Shown in pieces: positions 1 to 12,696 of a DNA stretch of 64,000 nucleotides. Origin of the DNA: Chamaecyparis obtusa (taxonomy: Eukaryota > Streptophyta > Pinopsida > Cupressales > Cupressaceae); assembly GCA_027943335.1 (NCBI GenBank), contig BSBK01000967.1, positions 276,001 through 340,000 on the forward strand, written 5' to 3'. The notes under the pieces were generated by a model. It searched no databases. It was given only the letters and a program-made list of their open reading frames with translations, and was not told where the DNA came from. Position numbers and translations under genes: made by a program. Position 1 is the first letter of the stretch. Each line of letters starts with the position of its first letter.

Positions 1-1161
1 TTTCTTAATCTTTGAATGAACATAATGTAAATTTAATTTAATCTACTATGACTGATTTGTAAAGACAAGTAAGGATAAAGGTAACAATAATTTGATTAAA
101 ATTGTAGAAAATAAAACTAACAAACATAAACCACTGTTTCACTACCTTGCAAATTCAATTACCAAGAAGATGGAGAAAACCCACAAAATGTAGATTTAAA
201 TAAATCACAACCTCAATTTTGTAGATGCAATCATCAATGGAAATAAATGCAAATGTAAGGTATGTCAAAACTCATCAAATCATGAAGCCACCATGAACGT
301 GCACACACATGAGACAAATTTATCTTGAAGCACCAAAGAAACAATCTTCCCAGTAATTCATCACAACAAAGAAATACAACAATGATAAACACCAGACTAA
401 TGAATTCACAGATCAAAATCACCATACAATCAATTGGCTCTTTGAAATAAATGAATGAGAAAACATAGATTAATAAACATTGCAAAGATAGAAAAACAAG
501 CACACTATGATTGAAGCACCGATTTTATATATTGTATTGCAAAGTAATCCACCATAATTACACTGTTGATTTACAATTTATAGGGCTTCACCCTTTAGGG
601 AAAGAAATTTTGCAGCTAGGGTTTCAGTTGTGCATGAAACTTGGAAAAATAAATAAAACTAAAGCTTAAATGAAATAAACCACTCTTAAAGAAACCCTAA
701 ACTATCTAGCATGAATTGGATCCATATGCATTACAATTTTGAATCCTAAGATGCATAAAGGAACTCAAAGTCCACTCTTGGAGTTTTTCCATTTTCCTAC
801 ATGTTCTTCCTTCAAAACATGGCGTTATACCCATTAACCCTTATTATGGATCCCCTTCAAGGTTCAAATTGAAAGATATCTCCAAAGCATGAAAAAATGA
901 CCCAAGACATGTGGTCAATCTAACTAGAAATCCACCACAAAAGACTGGAAGTTCTTGGTAGTAATGGCCCATAAATTTTGAACCCCGACCCCTACTTCGA
1001 AAAAATGAACTTTGAAAAAATGACTAAGTGTTCAACACCATGTTTGAACAAAATTTAGGACTTTCGGAGGCCGAAAGGTGGAAAATCTTGGAGTACAAAA
1101 TTGGCCAAGTGTTAAGAAATCTCCTCCATGCAAAAATTGGCTAAGTCCAAAATTGAACACT
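1..1161. other. Intergenic or old retroelement 3' tail, no gene seen
   Basis: No convincing reading frame, terminal repeat or RNA gene is visible. The stretch lies just past the stop of the old minus-strand frame that ends near 1162, so it may be that element's 3' untranslated region or LTR. I found no second copy of it in the window to confirm this. The short open frames here have no recognisable motif. Confidence 0.5.
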
Positions 1162-2088
1162 TAGCGACTTGGGAGAATCTCTGGGTGCACCTTCTCGAGT
1201 CTGTCCACTATCTCCTGGACCTCTTCAAAATCTACCATTTAGATACCTCCAAGGCATTATTGTTTCTTTTCTCAAAAGGTGGCTAATTCACTTGCAAAAT
1301 CTTGTATCTCCTCTTCTCGAGCTAGTAGTTTTTGCATTTCCTCCAAATGGTAAAACATCTATTGGTCATCTTTTATTTTTTCTCCATTGAAGATCTTTGT
1401 GAATTGATGTACGATGTCCTTTACTGGGTGCATGGTTTGGTCATCATCGTCATCATAAAAATCTAGATCCATCCTTTCGAAGAACTTATGCAATTCTTCC
1501 ACCCAGAGCATCCCTTTATCTCTCTTCTTATTGATTCTTCTCATGCATTTATGATAAATATTCAGGCCCCTAGTGATTTCCTTAATCCACTCCTCAAAAT
1601 TGTCAAGTTTCAAGCCTTCATAAATCTTTACCAAAATCTATAAGTGTTCTTCCTTATTATTATAAGGTCTTCAAGAGCCTTTTTCCATTTAAGAATTTGT
1701 TCCTCCAATCCATCCTCCTCAGACATCATATCCACCAATTTGGTGATCTCCCTAAGAATACCTCTAAATGATCTCAAAATCACCCTCAAAGCAGTCCTTG
1801 TGAACTCAAAATCAGTCTTCCAATCGGAACATGCATGAATAAAAGAATGAGAGATGTCTGTTGGCATCTCAAGAGAAACCCTTTTCTCCAAAATAGCCTG
1901 TAATGAGGCCTCCAGGTTGTTAAGGTCAATGGGACCTACCGTATTAAGAATGAATCTCTTCATTGCTTCATTCTACTCCATTAAAGATTTTATTTTCTCT
2001 TCATCTTTATCCATGAAGCCCAATGTATGTTTTAATCCTAAAGTAGCCAGTTTTTTTCTTCCTTCCCTCGTCGGTTCACTCAGGTCTA
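1162..2088 (-). pseudogene. C-terminal part of an old retroelement-like protein, fourth fragment
   Basis: This fragment ends the minus-strand frame that begins near 54797. The Copia insertion at 2089-28601 separates it from the previous fragment. Joining the flanks through the target site (tagac/tagat) gives an uninterrupted phase, reading VIKVDLSEPTREGRKK. The protein is highly charged and helical, with spaced Leu/Ile residues suggesting coiled coils (SLQAILEKRVSLE, EEQILKWKKALEDL). A run of five Asp sits in the second half. Damage includes an in-frame stop before NEAMKRF, a frameshift near 1630 after NTYRFW, and several stops between 1390 and 1164. The final residues are about PEILPSR, stop at 1162-1164. 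I do not recognise the family. A Gag-like or accessory retroelement protein is likely but unproven. Confidence 0.6.
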
Positions 2089-3499
2089 TGATGATCTACA
2101 ACTGATTGAATATCTAGATGAAATGAAGGAACAATGATTAGAGATCACTAAGCTACTAAAGTGATATGTAAGATGATTAAATTAGTCAATATGTTATAAT
2201 TGATGTCAACTAGTTTTGACAATACTTATCATGATAGTTACAAACATCTGAATATCTATAGAAGGAAGAAAAGATTAAGAAATGAGATATCTACATAAGG
2301 AAAAGATGGATATAAAAGATAAGGATAAGGTATACATTGGGTAACTTATTGATGAGTCTATGGTTTTATATTGTTGACTTGAGCATGTTACATTAATCTA
2401 TTATGAAGAAGAGAGATGAATTGAAAAAGTTAATGTGGTCAGTAATTGAAGACTTCTATATACACCGAGCCCGTCCAGTGTATACCAAGTGACAATAATA
2501 ATCGAGTTAGTTATCTTTGATGCATTTAGTATTAACTGAGTATGGATGAAAACATTAAATACTAAGAATAGCTGGCTGAAATTGATGAGCTAGAAATTAT
2601 TATCATTTCGAGGTAAAGGATGAATTTAGTTATAAGATCCATGACTGACATAATTTAGAGATGAACTAAAGGATGAGATTGAAACATGTTATGGACACAT
2701 CTGCCGAGGAAGGTTTAAGTATAAAAATGGACAAAGGAGATTAGGAGGCAAAATATGATGGCTGATATGACAATGATTTACTTGTTTATTTAAGAGACAT
2801 GAGTTTCATTGTTGAAATATGCTAGACAAATAGAGACTGAAGAGATTTCATGTAAAGACTTTATTCATGCATTCCTGATAAAACTAGTTACAGAAAGAAC
2901 TGAGCTACAGACATTACTGATCGTCAAAGAATTATTTACCGAGTGAAGTAAGTTTGGAAATATTGAGGAAGTAAATTGATTAATGATTGAATGAGTTTTA
3001 TGAGCATAGCATAGTTCTGAATATTTGCAATTGAGTTATATTTGAATCAGATTTGAACTGTACCAATTTAACCATTGATTCAACAAAATCTCTTAATTGA
3101 GGGGACTTAACAGTCTTATTGTATTTCCATATGATATTTAATGAATGTTAATTGTTATCTTGTTGACCCCATAGTGAATGTTGGTCAAGAGTTAGCTGTC
3201 AGTGATAAATCCTCTAACCAGGTCACACCTAAAAGTGTGCATTGTAACATTTAATAGGGTTCGCTCCTAACCAAGCTCACTTCAGAAGAGTGAAATATTT
3301 TGGGTTACCGGTCCCAGGTGGTTTTTATTTTAGCAGGGTTTCCATGTTAAATCATTTTGTTTTGTGTTATTTGTTATGATTGTTTTGCTATCATACTTTA
3401 CAAATTGCATAGTTGATATAATTGACAATCACACTTTGGATAATTACTAGTATTTGGGAAAGTGAATAGATAGATCGATATTTTATCCTACCGAGTTAC
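2089..3499 (+). repeat. Element A 5' LTR, first part
   Basis: The LTR starts TGATGATCTACAAC, as at 27087. It is cut at 3499 by element B; the target site gttac occurs at 3495-3499 and again at 22516-22520. Together with 22521-22618 it makes a 5' LTR of about 1,509 bp, against 1,515 bp for the 3' LTR. Confidence 0.95.
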
Positions 3500-6118
3500 T
3501 ATTATACACTAAGTTTGCACCCTTGGTTCAAGCTCTCTTGGTCTTGATGACCTAGTATAACATGGGAATCATCTCCAGGTGTGGGACCTATGCTAACTGA
3601 GATGAGACCTCTAGATTCTAGGCTAGTTCCTCTTGGATAATCACCTTAATTTTCTCTTCTAGAAAGGAAAGTAAACTTTTGAAGGGAAAGGGATAGAAGG
3701 AATGCATGAAAGGGAAATGACTGAAAGAAAACTATCCTACTAGGTGATACACTGAAATGAAATGAACACCATACACTTACCAAACTAGCATGAAAGCTCT
3801 CAGATCTAATAGAACACAATCTTCCTAAACAGGCTTGCATAAGTGTTTCAAAAAGAGGCCTAAACAAAAGACATAGACTATGACCTGCAAGGAAAAGTTC
3901 TCTTCAGCAAAAGGGCACAGGAATGAGACAAAATGACAAGGGGTTGAAGTATACCCACAAACTCACTCAAATCAAATCAGACATAGTAGTACACAAATAA
4001 GCTGAAAGAAAGAAGGGCTCTAAAACTCCAAGATTTCTCTAACAAAGAAAGTATATTATACTCAATAAGAGAAATACAGATAAGGGAAAGACTAGAGGGC
4101 AGAACAAATGCCATGGATAGCCTCTATTGAATGTAAGAATTCAATGAAAGGTTATAGACTGTAAAAGCCAGAGGGCAGAACAAATGCCACAGATAGCTCC
4201 TAAGAAAGAAACTCTTTTTACAATTGTAAACTCTGAGCTCTAAAAGCTCCAAAAAAATATTATATACATCTGCACATAGGCAGGAGCAAAAAATCTAATT
4301 AGGGTTACATAAATTTTCATAGAATAATAGAAAACCCTAATTCTATCATTTCTGATCATAAATGCATCCTTGAAATATCTTGACCATTCATATATCTATT
4401 TGCGTGTCCATTTCATTACTATATCTACCTCCAGATGAGCCACCTTGATCCATCTACCTCTCTGTAACTCAGGCTCACCATAACTGTTCAAATTAGATAT
4501 TTTGTAGATATTTGAATTTAAAAATATAAATAGTCACATGTGGCACCAAGCTTTTCTTTATCAACAACTAGTATTTAAACTTGATCTATCTTTAAAATGT
4601 AACCATCAGATCCTTCAATTTTACCTGGGCACCACTTCTGTTTTTAACCCTAACTCATCTGGCGAATACGTGATTAAGGCTTTCTTTCAGCCGCTGAATA
4701 ATTTTATTAACCTCGGTCAAGTCTAGAGATCATGTGAAGACTGTATTTGTGAGGTCTCCAGATAAAAGCCTAACCTTGAGTTATGTCTAGAGATCAGGCG
4801 ATAGCTGTTGATTTTCTTTCATCTTACGATCCTCACTGAGTCACTTGATCTTTTATAACTTAGCCACTGCATCATGAGACTAAGAGATAACCGTGTTGCT
4901 GAATCTCTAAATGTTTGGAACATAACCCCCAGGATCAAAAGATTATGAGAACACACAGTTGCTCAATCGCTAAATAAAAACTTAACCATCCCAAAAATTG
5001 GAGACCTACCGACTGCATTCTTGAAGAACTGGGCCCCACCTTGCCATGTGTCACTCTTTCATTTTCTTTCAAATGCCTTATCAGCTCTAACATCTGCCAA
5101 TTGTTCAACTTAACTCAACTTGTCTTTAACCATGGACGATCTGGAGATTGGGTGACTGTATAAAATTCTAAGTCTCGTGATCTTTTCATAACCCTGGGTT
5201 TAATCATGAGACTCCCCAACTAAGGGCTTTCTAACTCAGCTTTAACCTCTACCTTTAATCAAGTGATCATGTGACTATGCCTTTAATCTCCAAGTCACCC
5301 AAACCTTTGGAATATTCCCTTTGTGTTAAGTGATTACCCGACTAAGGAAAATCTTATAATCGCTAGATGGATTGGAATATTCAGTCTACTTCATGTGACC
5401 TGGAGACTGAGCCTACAAGGCCTAGGCCCACTAGAGACATGTGGCACCTTGTCATTTGTTGTTGTCTTTACCTTGATCTGACCATCCCCTGACCATGATT
5501 ATATCTAGCGACCTCCCAACTAAAGGAAACTCGAAGTCTCATGAACTTTTGACTGATCACGGTTAACTCTTGCAACTTCTCGACTGAAGGAAAATATTAA
5601 CCCGACATTGACAGAAGCCATAACTATAGTAAGGAAAATCACTTAGTCGCCAGATCTCTAGAAGAATTTCTAACCTTGGATTTCATTAAGAGATTGCCCG
5701 ACTAAAGAGAAATTGCTGAGTCACTGAATGAAAATGGAATATGCTTTCCGATCAGGAGATTAAGAGATAAAAGGAAGTCATGGGATCGGGAGATAGAAAA
5801 GAATATTCTCTCAAGCTTTAGAGATCTCATGACTCGCCTTAACATGGAAAAGTGCACATGGAGAAAAGGAGACTTAAGTGGTCGAAAAAGGTAATGACAA
5901 AATAGAACAGGCCATAGGGTTTTTAGGGTTTTCTGCCTCTAATGGTCACATTTTCAAATTTAATGGCTATCAGACCAGAGAGTTAAAAATTTGTGAAGAG
6001 CAGAGGAAAAGTCATAGACCCATGAAAATTTCAAGGTGTTCAACATGGTTTAATGGAAATTGCTGGATAAAGCTCAACCTGTGGCCAAAATTGTAGAATC
6101 GGGAAATTTTGGGTAACA
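3500..6118 (-). repeat. Element B LTR, left copy (3' LTR on the minus strand)
   Basis: This 2.6-kb LTR aligns throughout with 19887-22515. It holds a minus-strand TATATAATAT box at 4257-4266. A family resemblance to the first kilobase of element H (29049 onwards) can be seen in shared blocks such as AACATGGGA and AGGGAAAGGGATAGAA. Confidence 0.93.
4257..4266 (-). promoter_or_regulatory. TATA box of element B LTR, left copy
   Basis: TATATAATAT reads on the minus strand, the element's coding direction, and is kept at the matching place in the other LTR (20646-20655, last base changed). It is the best candidate for the LTR core promoter. Confidence 0.5.
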
Positions 6119-6453
6119 TTTTGGTGATTTCTACTAGATGTCAGCTTGCTAGACATTGGAAACCAATGACCTTAAATGTAATTCATTAGGCATGGAGTTG
6201 TCTCAGATTTGTAAAACTTTCTTGATAGAGAGAGAGACTTGGAACCAGGAGAACAAAAACTGTGCTCAAGCACTTCTTGAAAAGCAGGAAAACTAAACTA
6301 GAAAAAAGAAAAAGTAGGAAAACTAACCTAACCTAAACTAACTAGTACAAAAAATTGGTCAAACAAAACCATTTACTGGTAGGCTGAAATAACTACCCTT
6401 CCTCATTAGGATATTTTGCATTGAATGCATAAGGATAGCTACAAGGATATGAG
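6119..6453 (-). other. Element B internal 3' remnant
   Basis: This short stretch lies between the left LTR of B and nested element C. It has no reading frame. On the minus strand it should carry B's polypurine tract next to the LTR, but I see no clear purine run there, so the tract is decayed or atypical. Confidence 0.5.
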
Positions 6454-7641
6454 TGTAATACCCCAAAAATGGGCTATATGTTCATTAATCTCCTATATCA
6501 ACAATTCAAACGAAATCGACATCAAAGTCCTAACCTAAGGCACATCTAAACATCATCGAATCCTAATTGATTATCTTAAATTCTGTATCGGGGAATATTC
6601 CTAATTATCTTAATTATCTTTAATTTAATGATTATTTGGCAATAAATCACATTTATCCTAAGTTTGATTAATTGAATATTTTCATATTTAATTAATTAGA
6701 TTTAATATCTTGCCACTTAATTGTGTAATTAAATTTAATTCTATCTATTATTAATTGTATTATTTAATTTTGACAATAAATCTAATATCTTATGAATAAT
6801 TGATTAAATTCTTATTTAATTAATTAAAGCAAGTTGTCATTATTTAATAATATAGTTTTTAATAAAAGTTTGATTAAATAATTGATTAACTCATAAATCA
6901 ATTATTTATTTTCAAAAATCAGTTAAGTTGACCATAAATCACTTTATTTATTAAATTCATTCATAAATAAAACATGCACAATCATAAAAGCAGACAACTA
7001 TCAATTATCAATTAAAGCTAAACTCTATTTTGAGTTAAAACTTAGCTTTTGCATGTTTTTGTGAATTAAATTATCTTTACTATCAGATAACTCAAAAATC
7101 AAGCTGAGTTAATCTGAGTGATTTATGGCTTTCTTCCATGCACCTCCAAAGCCCTGGATTTCTATAAAAACAAGGCTCAGCTCTTCATAATTCATCTCTC
7201 TCAAATCCATGAATTTGCATTCTCACGCTATCGAATTGGAGTCTGAAGAATCATCTTTGCGAATCCAAGCTATTGTGAGATCTTTCTAGTTTTGAGCATT
7301 GCATATCATTTAGCATAGATTCATATCATTGTTAGATCAATTTCCATATTAGCATAGATTCATATCAATTTTTCATTATCATTGCATAGAAAATATCAAA
7401 AATATAGATTAATTGCATTCAATTCATATCTAGATCAATTGCATTCAAATCCTTCATTTAGGTGTCATCTAGGTCACTGATCTCGATAACAATTTGAGAA
7501 CATCAATCTCACACCTACTAGAAGGCAGTAAATCACTTGGTTAAATTAGATTTCAATTTTGCATGATTTTGATTATAGCTAACCTCTAATGTTTTACTGA
7601 AGTGTTGTGTCTATAGATCAGGTACAAAATTCACACACACA
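6454..7641 (+). repeat. Element C 5' LTR
   Basis: The 1,188-bp LTR runs from TGTAATACCCC to CACACACA. It is very AT-rich, with TTAATTAAT-type runs in its first half, and carries TATAAAAA at 7163-7170 followed by the presumed transcript start. It differs from the 3' copy by scattered substitutions and a short indel near 6600. Confidence 0.95.
7163..7170 (+). promoter_or_regulatory. TATA box of element C 5' LTR
   Basis: TATAAAAA is conserved in the 3' LTR at 17353-17360 and sits about 480 bp before the LTR end, a normal place for a plant LTR core promoter. Confidence 0.6.
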
Positions 7642-7645
7642 TTTC

Positions 7646-7664
7646 TGGCACCCACCATGGGGCC
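7646..7664 (+). promoter_or_regulatory. Primer-binding site of element C
   Basis: TGGCACCCACCATGGGGCC begins four bases after the LTR. Element D carries the near-identical TGGCACCCATCGTGGGG at its own LTR edge on the minus strand, which supports both as primer sites for the same tRNA. I cannot name the tRNA from sequence alone. Confidence 0.7.
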
Positions 7665-7837
7665 TTGAAACGGGCTTCCCTTCATTTCTATCAATCTTCT
7701 ATCATTTCTCTATCAGAACTCACCTACTATTGTCTGTTCTGGTGGTATTCTCAGTAGGACGTTATTTTTTTTTTTTTTGGGGCACTTTTTCTATCAAAGT
7801 TGTCTGTAGAGCGCGATTTTTAATTTCGGTCCATATA

Positions 7838-8235
7838 GTGTCGTACGAGTTTTTCAGATTGTCATACAAGTTTTTTAGACTGTTGTTTCATCAGACACCC
7901 AGTGTCGTATGAGTTTTTTCAGACTGTCATTTCATCGGACACCCAGTGTCATCTGGGAGCATACCCACTATCGTACGGTAATTGATTTTATCGAGGATCA
8001 TTTCATCAGGCACCCACTATCATTTGGAAGCTGGATTGTCATTTTATCATACACCCGGTGTCGTACAAGTTTCTGGACTGTCATCTGGGAGCATACCCAC
8101 TGTCGTATGAGTTTCAGACTGTCATCTAGTAATCGAACCACTATTGTACGAGTTTTCAGACTATCGTTTGGTAATAGACCCACTGTCGTATGAGTTTTAG
8201 CATCAAGTTTTAACTGTCGTTTCATTTTTCAGGGC
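7838..8235 (+). repeat. GTCGTATGAG interspersed repeat cluster 1
   Basis: About ten degenerate copies of a phrase built on GTCGTAYGAGTTTT, usually followed by CAGACTGTCATTT and then ACACCCA or ACCCACT. Spacing varies between about 30 and 60 bp, so this is an irregular array, not a clean tandem repeat. The same phrases return at 9935-10280. Confidence 0.8.
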
Positions 8236-8999
8236 AGTTTGTCATATTGGGTTTTCAAATTTTGACTAACAACTAATCTTAACAATTGAAATTCTCTATT
8301 TTTGATTGAATCCTGTTGGTTTTGATTGGAACAAGTGCATAAATTGCTAAAATTAGGTAAAAATCTACTAAGCGCATTGTGAGGATCTCAGGTATTCCAC
8401 TTGTGTTGATAATATTTTGATTTGGGGCTTAAAATAAATCTCTCGTGTGTCTAGCTTGGGTGATTCTTTTCATGCTTTTGTTTTACACACTTGCATAATT
8501 GATACTAGGTTGTGACCCCTTAAGGATTCATTAAGTAGTCTCAGATACTTGTGATTGATCTTGATTTCTATCTTGGGTTATTGGACTTGCTAACCCACTG
8601 GCCCCTCATTCCGCCCCGTGGTTGCAATCTCAGCACCATAAAGGGGAGGGGTCAACAAGACAGAAGCATTAAGTGTTCCACTTGGCAATCCTTTTGTGCT
8701 TTTAGGAACTCACTTGCTTTCTAAGTTGGGGACTCATTTTCAGCTTGTGTGAGGTGTTAAGTGTTCCACCTTGTGGACTCATCTCATATTCACTTTAAGC
8801 GTTAAGTGTTCCTCTTTCTGCTTTTTGGGTACTTTTGGTAGATTTGCTTTTGGAAACATACATCTTTTCTCACATAGTAATTAGGCCCTATGAACACTAT
8901 TCGTGATTCTTGAGAGATTGGATTCCCAGTGAAATCTTTCTTGATGATAGAATCCTTGTAGGTAGGGAGGATACTTAGTGCATTTCACATTCAACTTGG

Positions 9000-9195
9000 T
9001 TAGTGCATCTTCTCTTATTGATCGATACATTCTCTCCTCGGAGAGGTTGATAGATCACATGGGGTTGACATCATGAGCTTTGGTGAATCAAAATTTGTTA
9101 GTGCACCTTCTCTTATTGATTGATACATTCTCTCCCCAGAGAGGTTGATAGATCACATGGAGTTGACATCATAGACCTTGGTGAAGCAAAACTTT
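9000..9195 (+). repeat. Tandem duplication, 98-bp unit
   Basis: Two adjacent copies begin TTAGTGCATCTTCTC (9000) and TTAGTGCACCTTCTC (9098) and share GAGAGGTTGATAGATCACAT. They differ at roughly one base in ten. Confidence 0.85.
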
Positions 9196-9934
9196 GTCTT
9201 AGCATGTCAGATTAATCTGCTTGCTTTGTTTGGGTTAAAAGTGAAAAGGTGTCAAAAACCTTGGATCTAGAGCCAAGTCCCCTTGTGGTATACTATTGTG
9301 AGTCACCTTTAGAGAGGGTTAACTATGGCAGACAAACCCTTCACAGGGAAAATTGCGTTGATGGAACCTCAAGCGGTAATAGCCATTTTCATCGTGGTAG
9401 TGACAGCCGCTATATAAATGTCCTTGTGGAAGAAATCTCCATGGGTATGGTTCATTTTTGGGTTGTTAGATCTCCCTAGTAGCTCCTGAAGATTAAGTTC
9501 TCAGACTATGTCAAAACCCTGGTGCGTTGGGATTGGAGTTCACCCCTTTGAATCATAAAATTTGTAGAGTCAAACCATTACTAAAAACCCTAGAGAGGCC
9601 AAATTTTCATTTTCAGGGATATGTGCGTTATTGTAAAACTTTTCAGAACATACACAATTAGTACTCTCAGGGATTGGCACAATTTGGTCACTTGATTGTT
9701 CATGCGCAAGGTTTCTTTTTCCCTTGTTCATTATTTTCAGACATCCTTGAAATCACGTGCTTGCTATTTTGCATGCTTATTTATCTATCTAGTTACTGAA
9801 AATGAACAAATCTGTTACAATCCTCAAATTTGGACATTGAAATTTGCAAACAATCTGAATCTACAAACTCAAAATTTTGCAAAAATTGACGTAAAATCCT
9901 TTCTGGAGTCAAAAATCATTTCAGGAAGTCAAAA

Positions 9935-10280
9935 GTCATACGAGTTTTTCCAAGTGTCATTTCATTACAACCCATCTGTCGTATGATTGAGTACCTAGTG
10001 TCGTATGAGTTTCCATGCCAGCAAATTCTCAAAGTCAAAATCTTGCAACTGTCGTATGAGATTTCCAAGTGTTGTTTCATTACAACCCATTTGTCATATG
10101 ATTGACTACCCAGTGTCGTACGAGTTTCCATGCCAGCAAATTCTCAAAGTCAAAATCTTGCAACTGTCGTATGAGATTTTCAACTGTCGTTTCATTGCTA
10201 CCCAACTGTCATATGAGTTTTGCAACTGTCATTTCATAGCATACCCACTATCGTATGAGTCTGCAGAGTGTCATTTGGGA
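9935..10280 (+). repeat. GTCGTATGAG repeat cluster 2, about 115-bp period
   Basis: Units start with GTCATACGAG at 9935 and GTCGTATGAG at 10051 and 10166. The first two units are almost complete copies that share CCATGCCAGCAAATTCTC. The third decays into shorter GTC-T-TATGAG phrases up to 10280. Confidence 0.85.
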
Positions 10281-10455
10281 AATTTTTGAAAGTTGTCAAA
10301 AAATTGTTAGAATTGCCAGATATTTAGCTTTTTCAGCCTAATTTCAAAATCTGTCGAACAAATCATTGTGTCAAGAACAGAGCAGTAGCCATTGAAAATC
10401 AGTATACACATCTCAAAGAATCAATACACATGAGGAAGAAGCTCTAATCACAACT

Positions 10456-12696
10456 ATGATGAAGCAGCTACAAGCTATGCAAGTTGAACTTAACAATCTT
10501 AAGAAAGAAAATGAATCTAAAGAGTTCTCCATGGAAGCGCTATACTCTTTTCCATTTGATAAAGACTTGTACATGTCACCATGCCCTCGGACAGAATTTG
10601 AGCAATATGATAACCCTTATGATACCTCTTCCACGGAGAGTGACACATCCATCTTTGGAGACTATGATGACTATGATGATAGACAATATAATGATACCTA
10701 TGACACCTATATTCCTAAGAGTCCTCCTCATCATGTGTTCCTACTTACTAGAAATGGGATGTCACATTGGATAGATCGTGATGGTGATCCATATGATCTT
10801 GATTTTGAAAGAGATTTTGATGGCTTTTGTTGACAATACCTTGATTATGACCCATCTACTACTACTGAGGACTATAAAATGTATTGTGTTAGCTTGAAGC
10901 ATCAATACTACAAGGATCTCTCCTCTAAGAACTCTCATGCTGAAAATAAAGATTATCTTCTCAAGCAAGATCATGTTAATGTTGGACCTTTGTCTTGTGA
11001 TGGTTCCCTTCCATCCCCTACTTCTTCCAATATCCATGCATTTCCTAAAGCTTTCGAGTCTTTCAAATCTTTCACAGAACCTTCATCCAATGAAAGTCCT
11101 GATACTTTTCATGCGGTTCCCTATAGTTATCCTCCAAGGCTACCTCTTAAAGAAACTCAAGCTAACCTTCACTTGGCTGCAAATAATTTCAATAATGCTA
11201 AACCCAAAGAGCCTAAGCCTTTATATGCTATAATGCCTACTCCAGCTAATCCTTCCCCATGTCTTCCAAAGTCATCCATACAATCCCAACATGCTTCCTT
11301 GTCCTTAGAAGTGGCTCCATGTCAAGAGGACTCTAAAAATGATGAAGAAAAGAACATAAAGAAAGATCAAGATCAAGAACCCTCCATGTCATCCAATCCT
11401 TTTCCTGATGTCTCTTATTCGCTTCATGGTTCTTTTGATCCTGTACACCCTTTTTCATGCATTCCACCATGTCTTAAGTCTTTTCCTAAGCAAGATCAAG
11501 CTACTACTTACACTGTTGAGCTTATTGACAATCAAAATAACCTTACCCCACTTCCAATTTCCAAAGATGATACTTCCATTAAGGTTGGTAAAAATGGTGT
11601 TGTTACTTTCGATGTTAAGCCTATTGAAAATCAAGAAAAAAATTATGTACTTATGCTATCCAAAGATCCTTGTCAAGATCAAAGTCTTCCATCTTATTCT
11701 ACCACTCCATGTTCGCTTCCACTTTCTACTCTTCCTAAGTCTTTGCAAGCTTTGAACAATCCTATCAAAGAAGGTTCTCATATTCAAGATATCCATGATT
11801 CTATTAAAAATTCTAATGCTCACTCTAAAGATACTGATGTCCTTGGTTGTCATATAGATGCTGATGAACTTGTTGATTATCCTTTTGTGTCTTCCACTTC
11901 CATCCTTGGACCTCCTCCACCACTACTAAAGGCTTCATGTCTGCCTTCCATCTTGGGTCCTTATGTCCCTTCACTTTCCCCTCCTAACTCTCCTAATTCA
12001 CCATCCATCTTGGGTCCTTACATCCCTCCATCTCCCATCTTTCCTCAAGATCAACATAGATGCATACCCTTGAATCCTTTTTATCCACCCACCCATCTAA
12101 ACCAGTCATATCCTCCTTCTTCTTCCACAAGTCCCAAGTCTTTTGGAAGTAACTTGAATGTTCAATACAAGAAAAAGAAGCAATACAAGAATCCATCAAA
12201 AAAGGATCACCATGTCTCTTCTAAATGACATGGATGCATAAAGTCAAAAGAGATATCTAAGATGAAAACTACAAGGCAAGTATGGGTTCCAAAATCCATC
12301 ATTAAAGATATTCTCTCCAAATTACCAAAAAGAAATGAAAAGCCTATGACTATATGGATTCCAAAGTCTCTCTTGAAAGAGTCTGGTGTTGAGCAAAAAT
12401 TTAAGTTGATATTCAAGCTTTCAAAGGCTTCCACTTCATCTCCTTCCAAAAACATTCTTCCATTCCATGCACCTAAACTGCAACCTCTTCTATCCATTCA
12501 CCATATTCCTTCACGTATTCCTTCATTCATGATTCCTCCATCCTCTCACCACCCTTCAAGGTATGTGTTGATGTTGAGCTTGCCTTCCTTTCCATCTACC
12601 CTTTCACAATCCTTCCATGCATTATCCTTCTACCTTCTATCATTTTTCCTCATTTGCCTATTCCTCCTATCTTCCAACCTCATTCTCTTTACATAA
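10456..12696 (+). pseudogene. gag: Gag-linker protein of element C (Tat-like), two in-frame stops
   Basis: One frame stays open for about 747 codons except for TGA stops at 10831-10833 and 12226-12228. The start has a short coiled coil (MMKQLQAMQVELNNLKKE) and then LYSFPFDKDLYMSP, which resembles the beginning of Tat-lineage Gag. The sequence then passes into an Asp/Tyr-rich stretch and a very long Pro/Ser-rich linker. The Gag core and zinc knuckle are missing. Blocks shared with element D's protein are LPLKETQANLHLA, LSLEVAPCQE, SILGPYIP and, after the second stop, WIPKSLLKE. That conservation across separate insertions suggests the linker was once translated. The first stop follows GFC and the second replaces an Arg found in D. 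Confidence 0.75.

Larger units (their letters stand above)
7642..10455 (+). other. Element C leader with repeat clusters
   Basis: This is a long untranslated leader between primer site and Gag-like frame. It holds three repeat clusters, listed separately. Open frames across 7607-8193 and 9696-10289 arise from translating the repeats and have no motif, so I do not call genes here. Confidence 0.6.

Noticed and set aside
1..1161. Left LTR of the old minus-strand element
   Set aside because: No stretch here clearly matches 54798-56075, the only candidate for the other LTR, so I do not call it.
7607..8225. Open frames on both strands in the C leader
   Set aside because: They translate the GTCGTATGAG repeats and are open on both strands because the repeat unit lacks stops.
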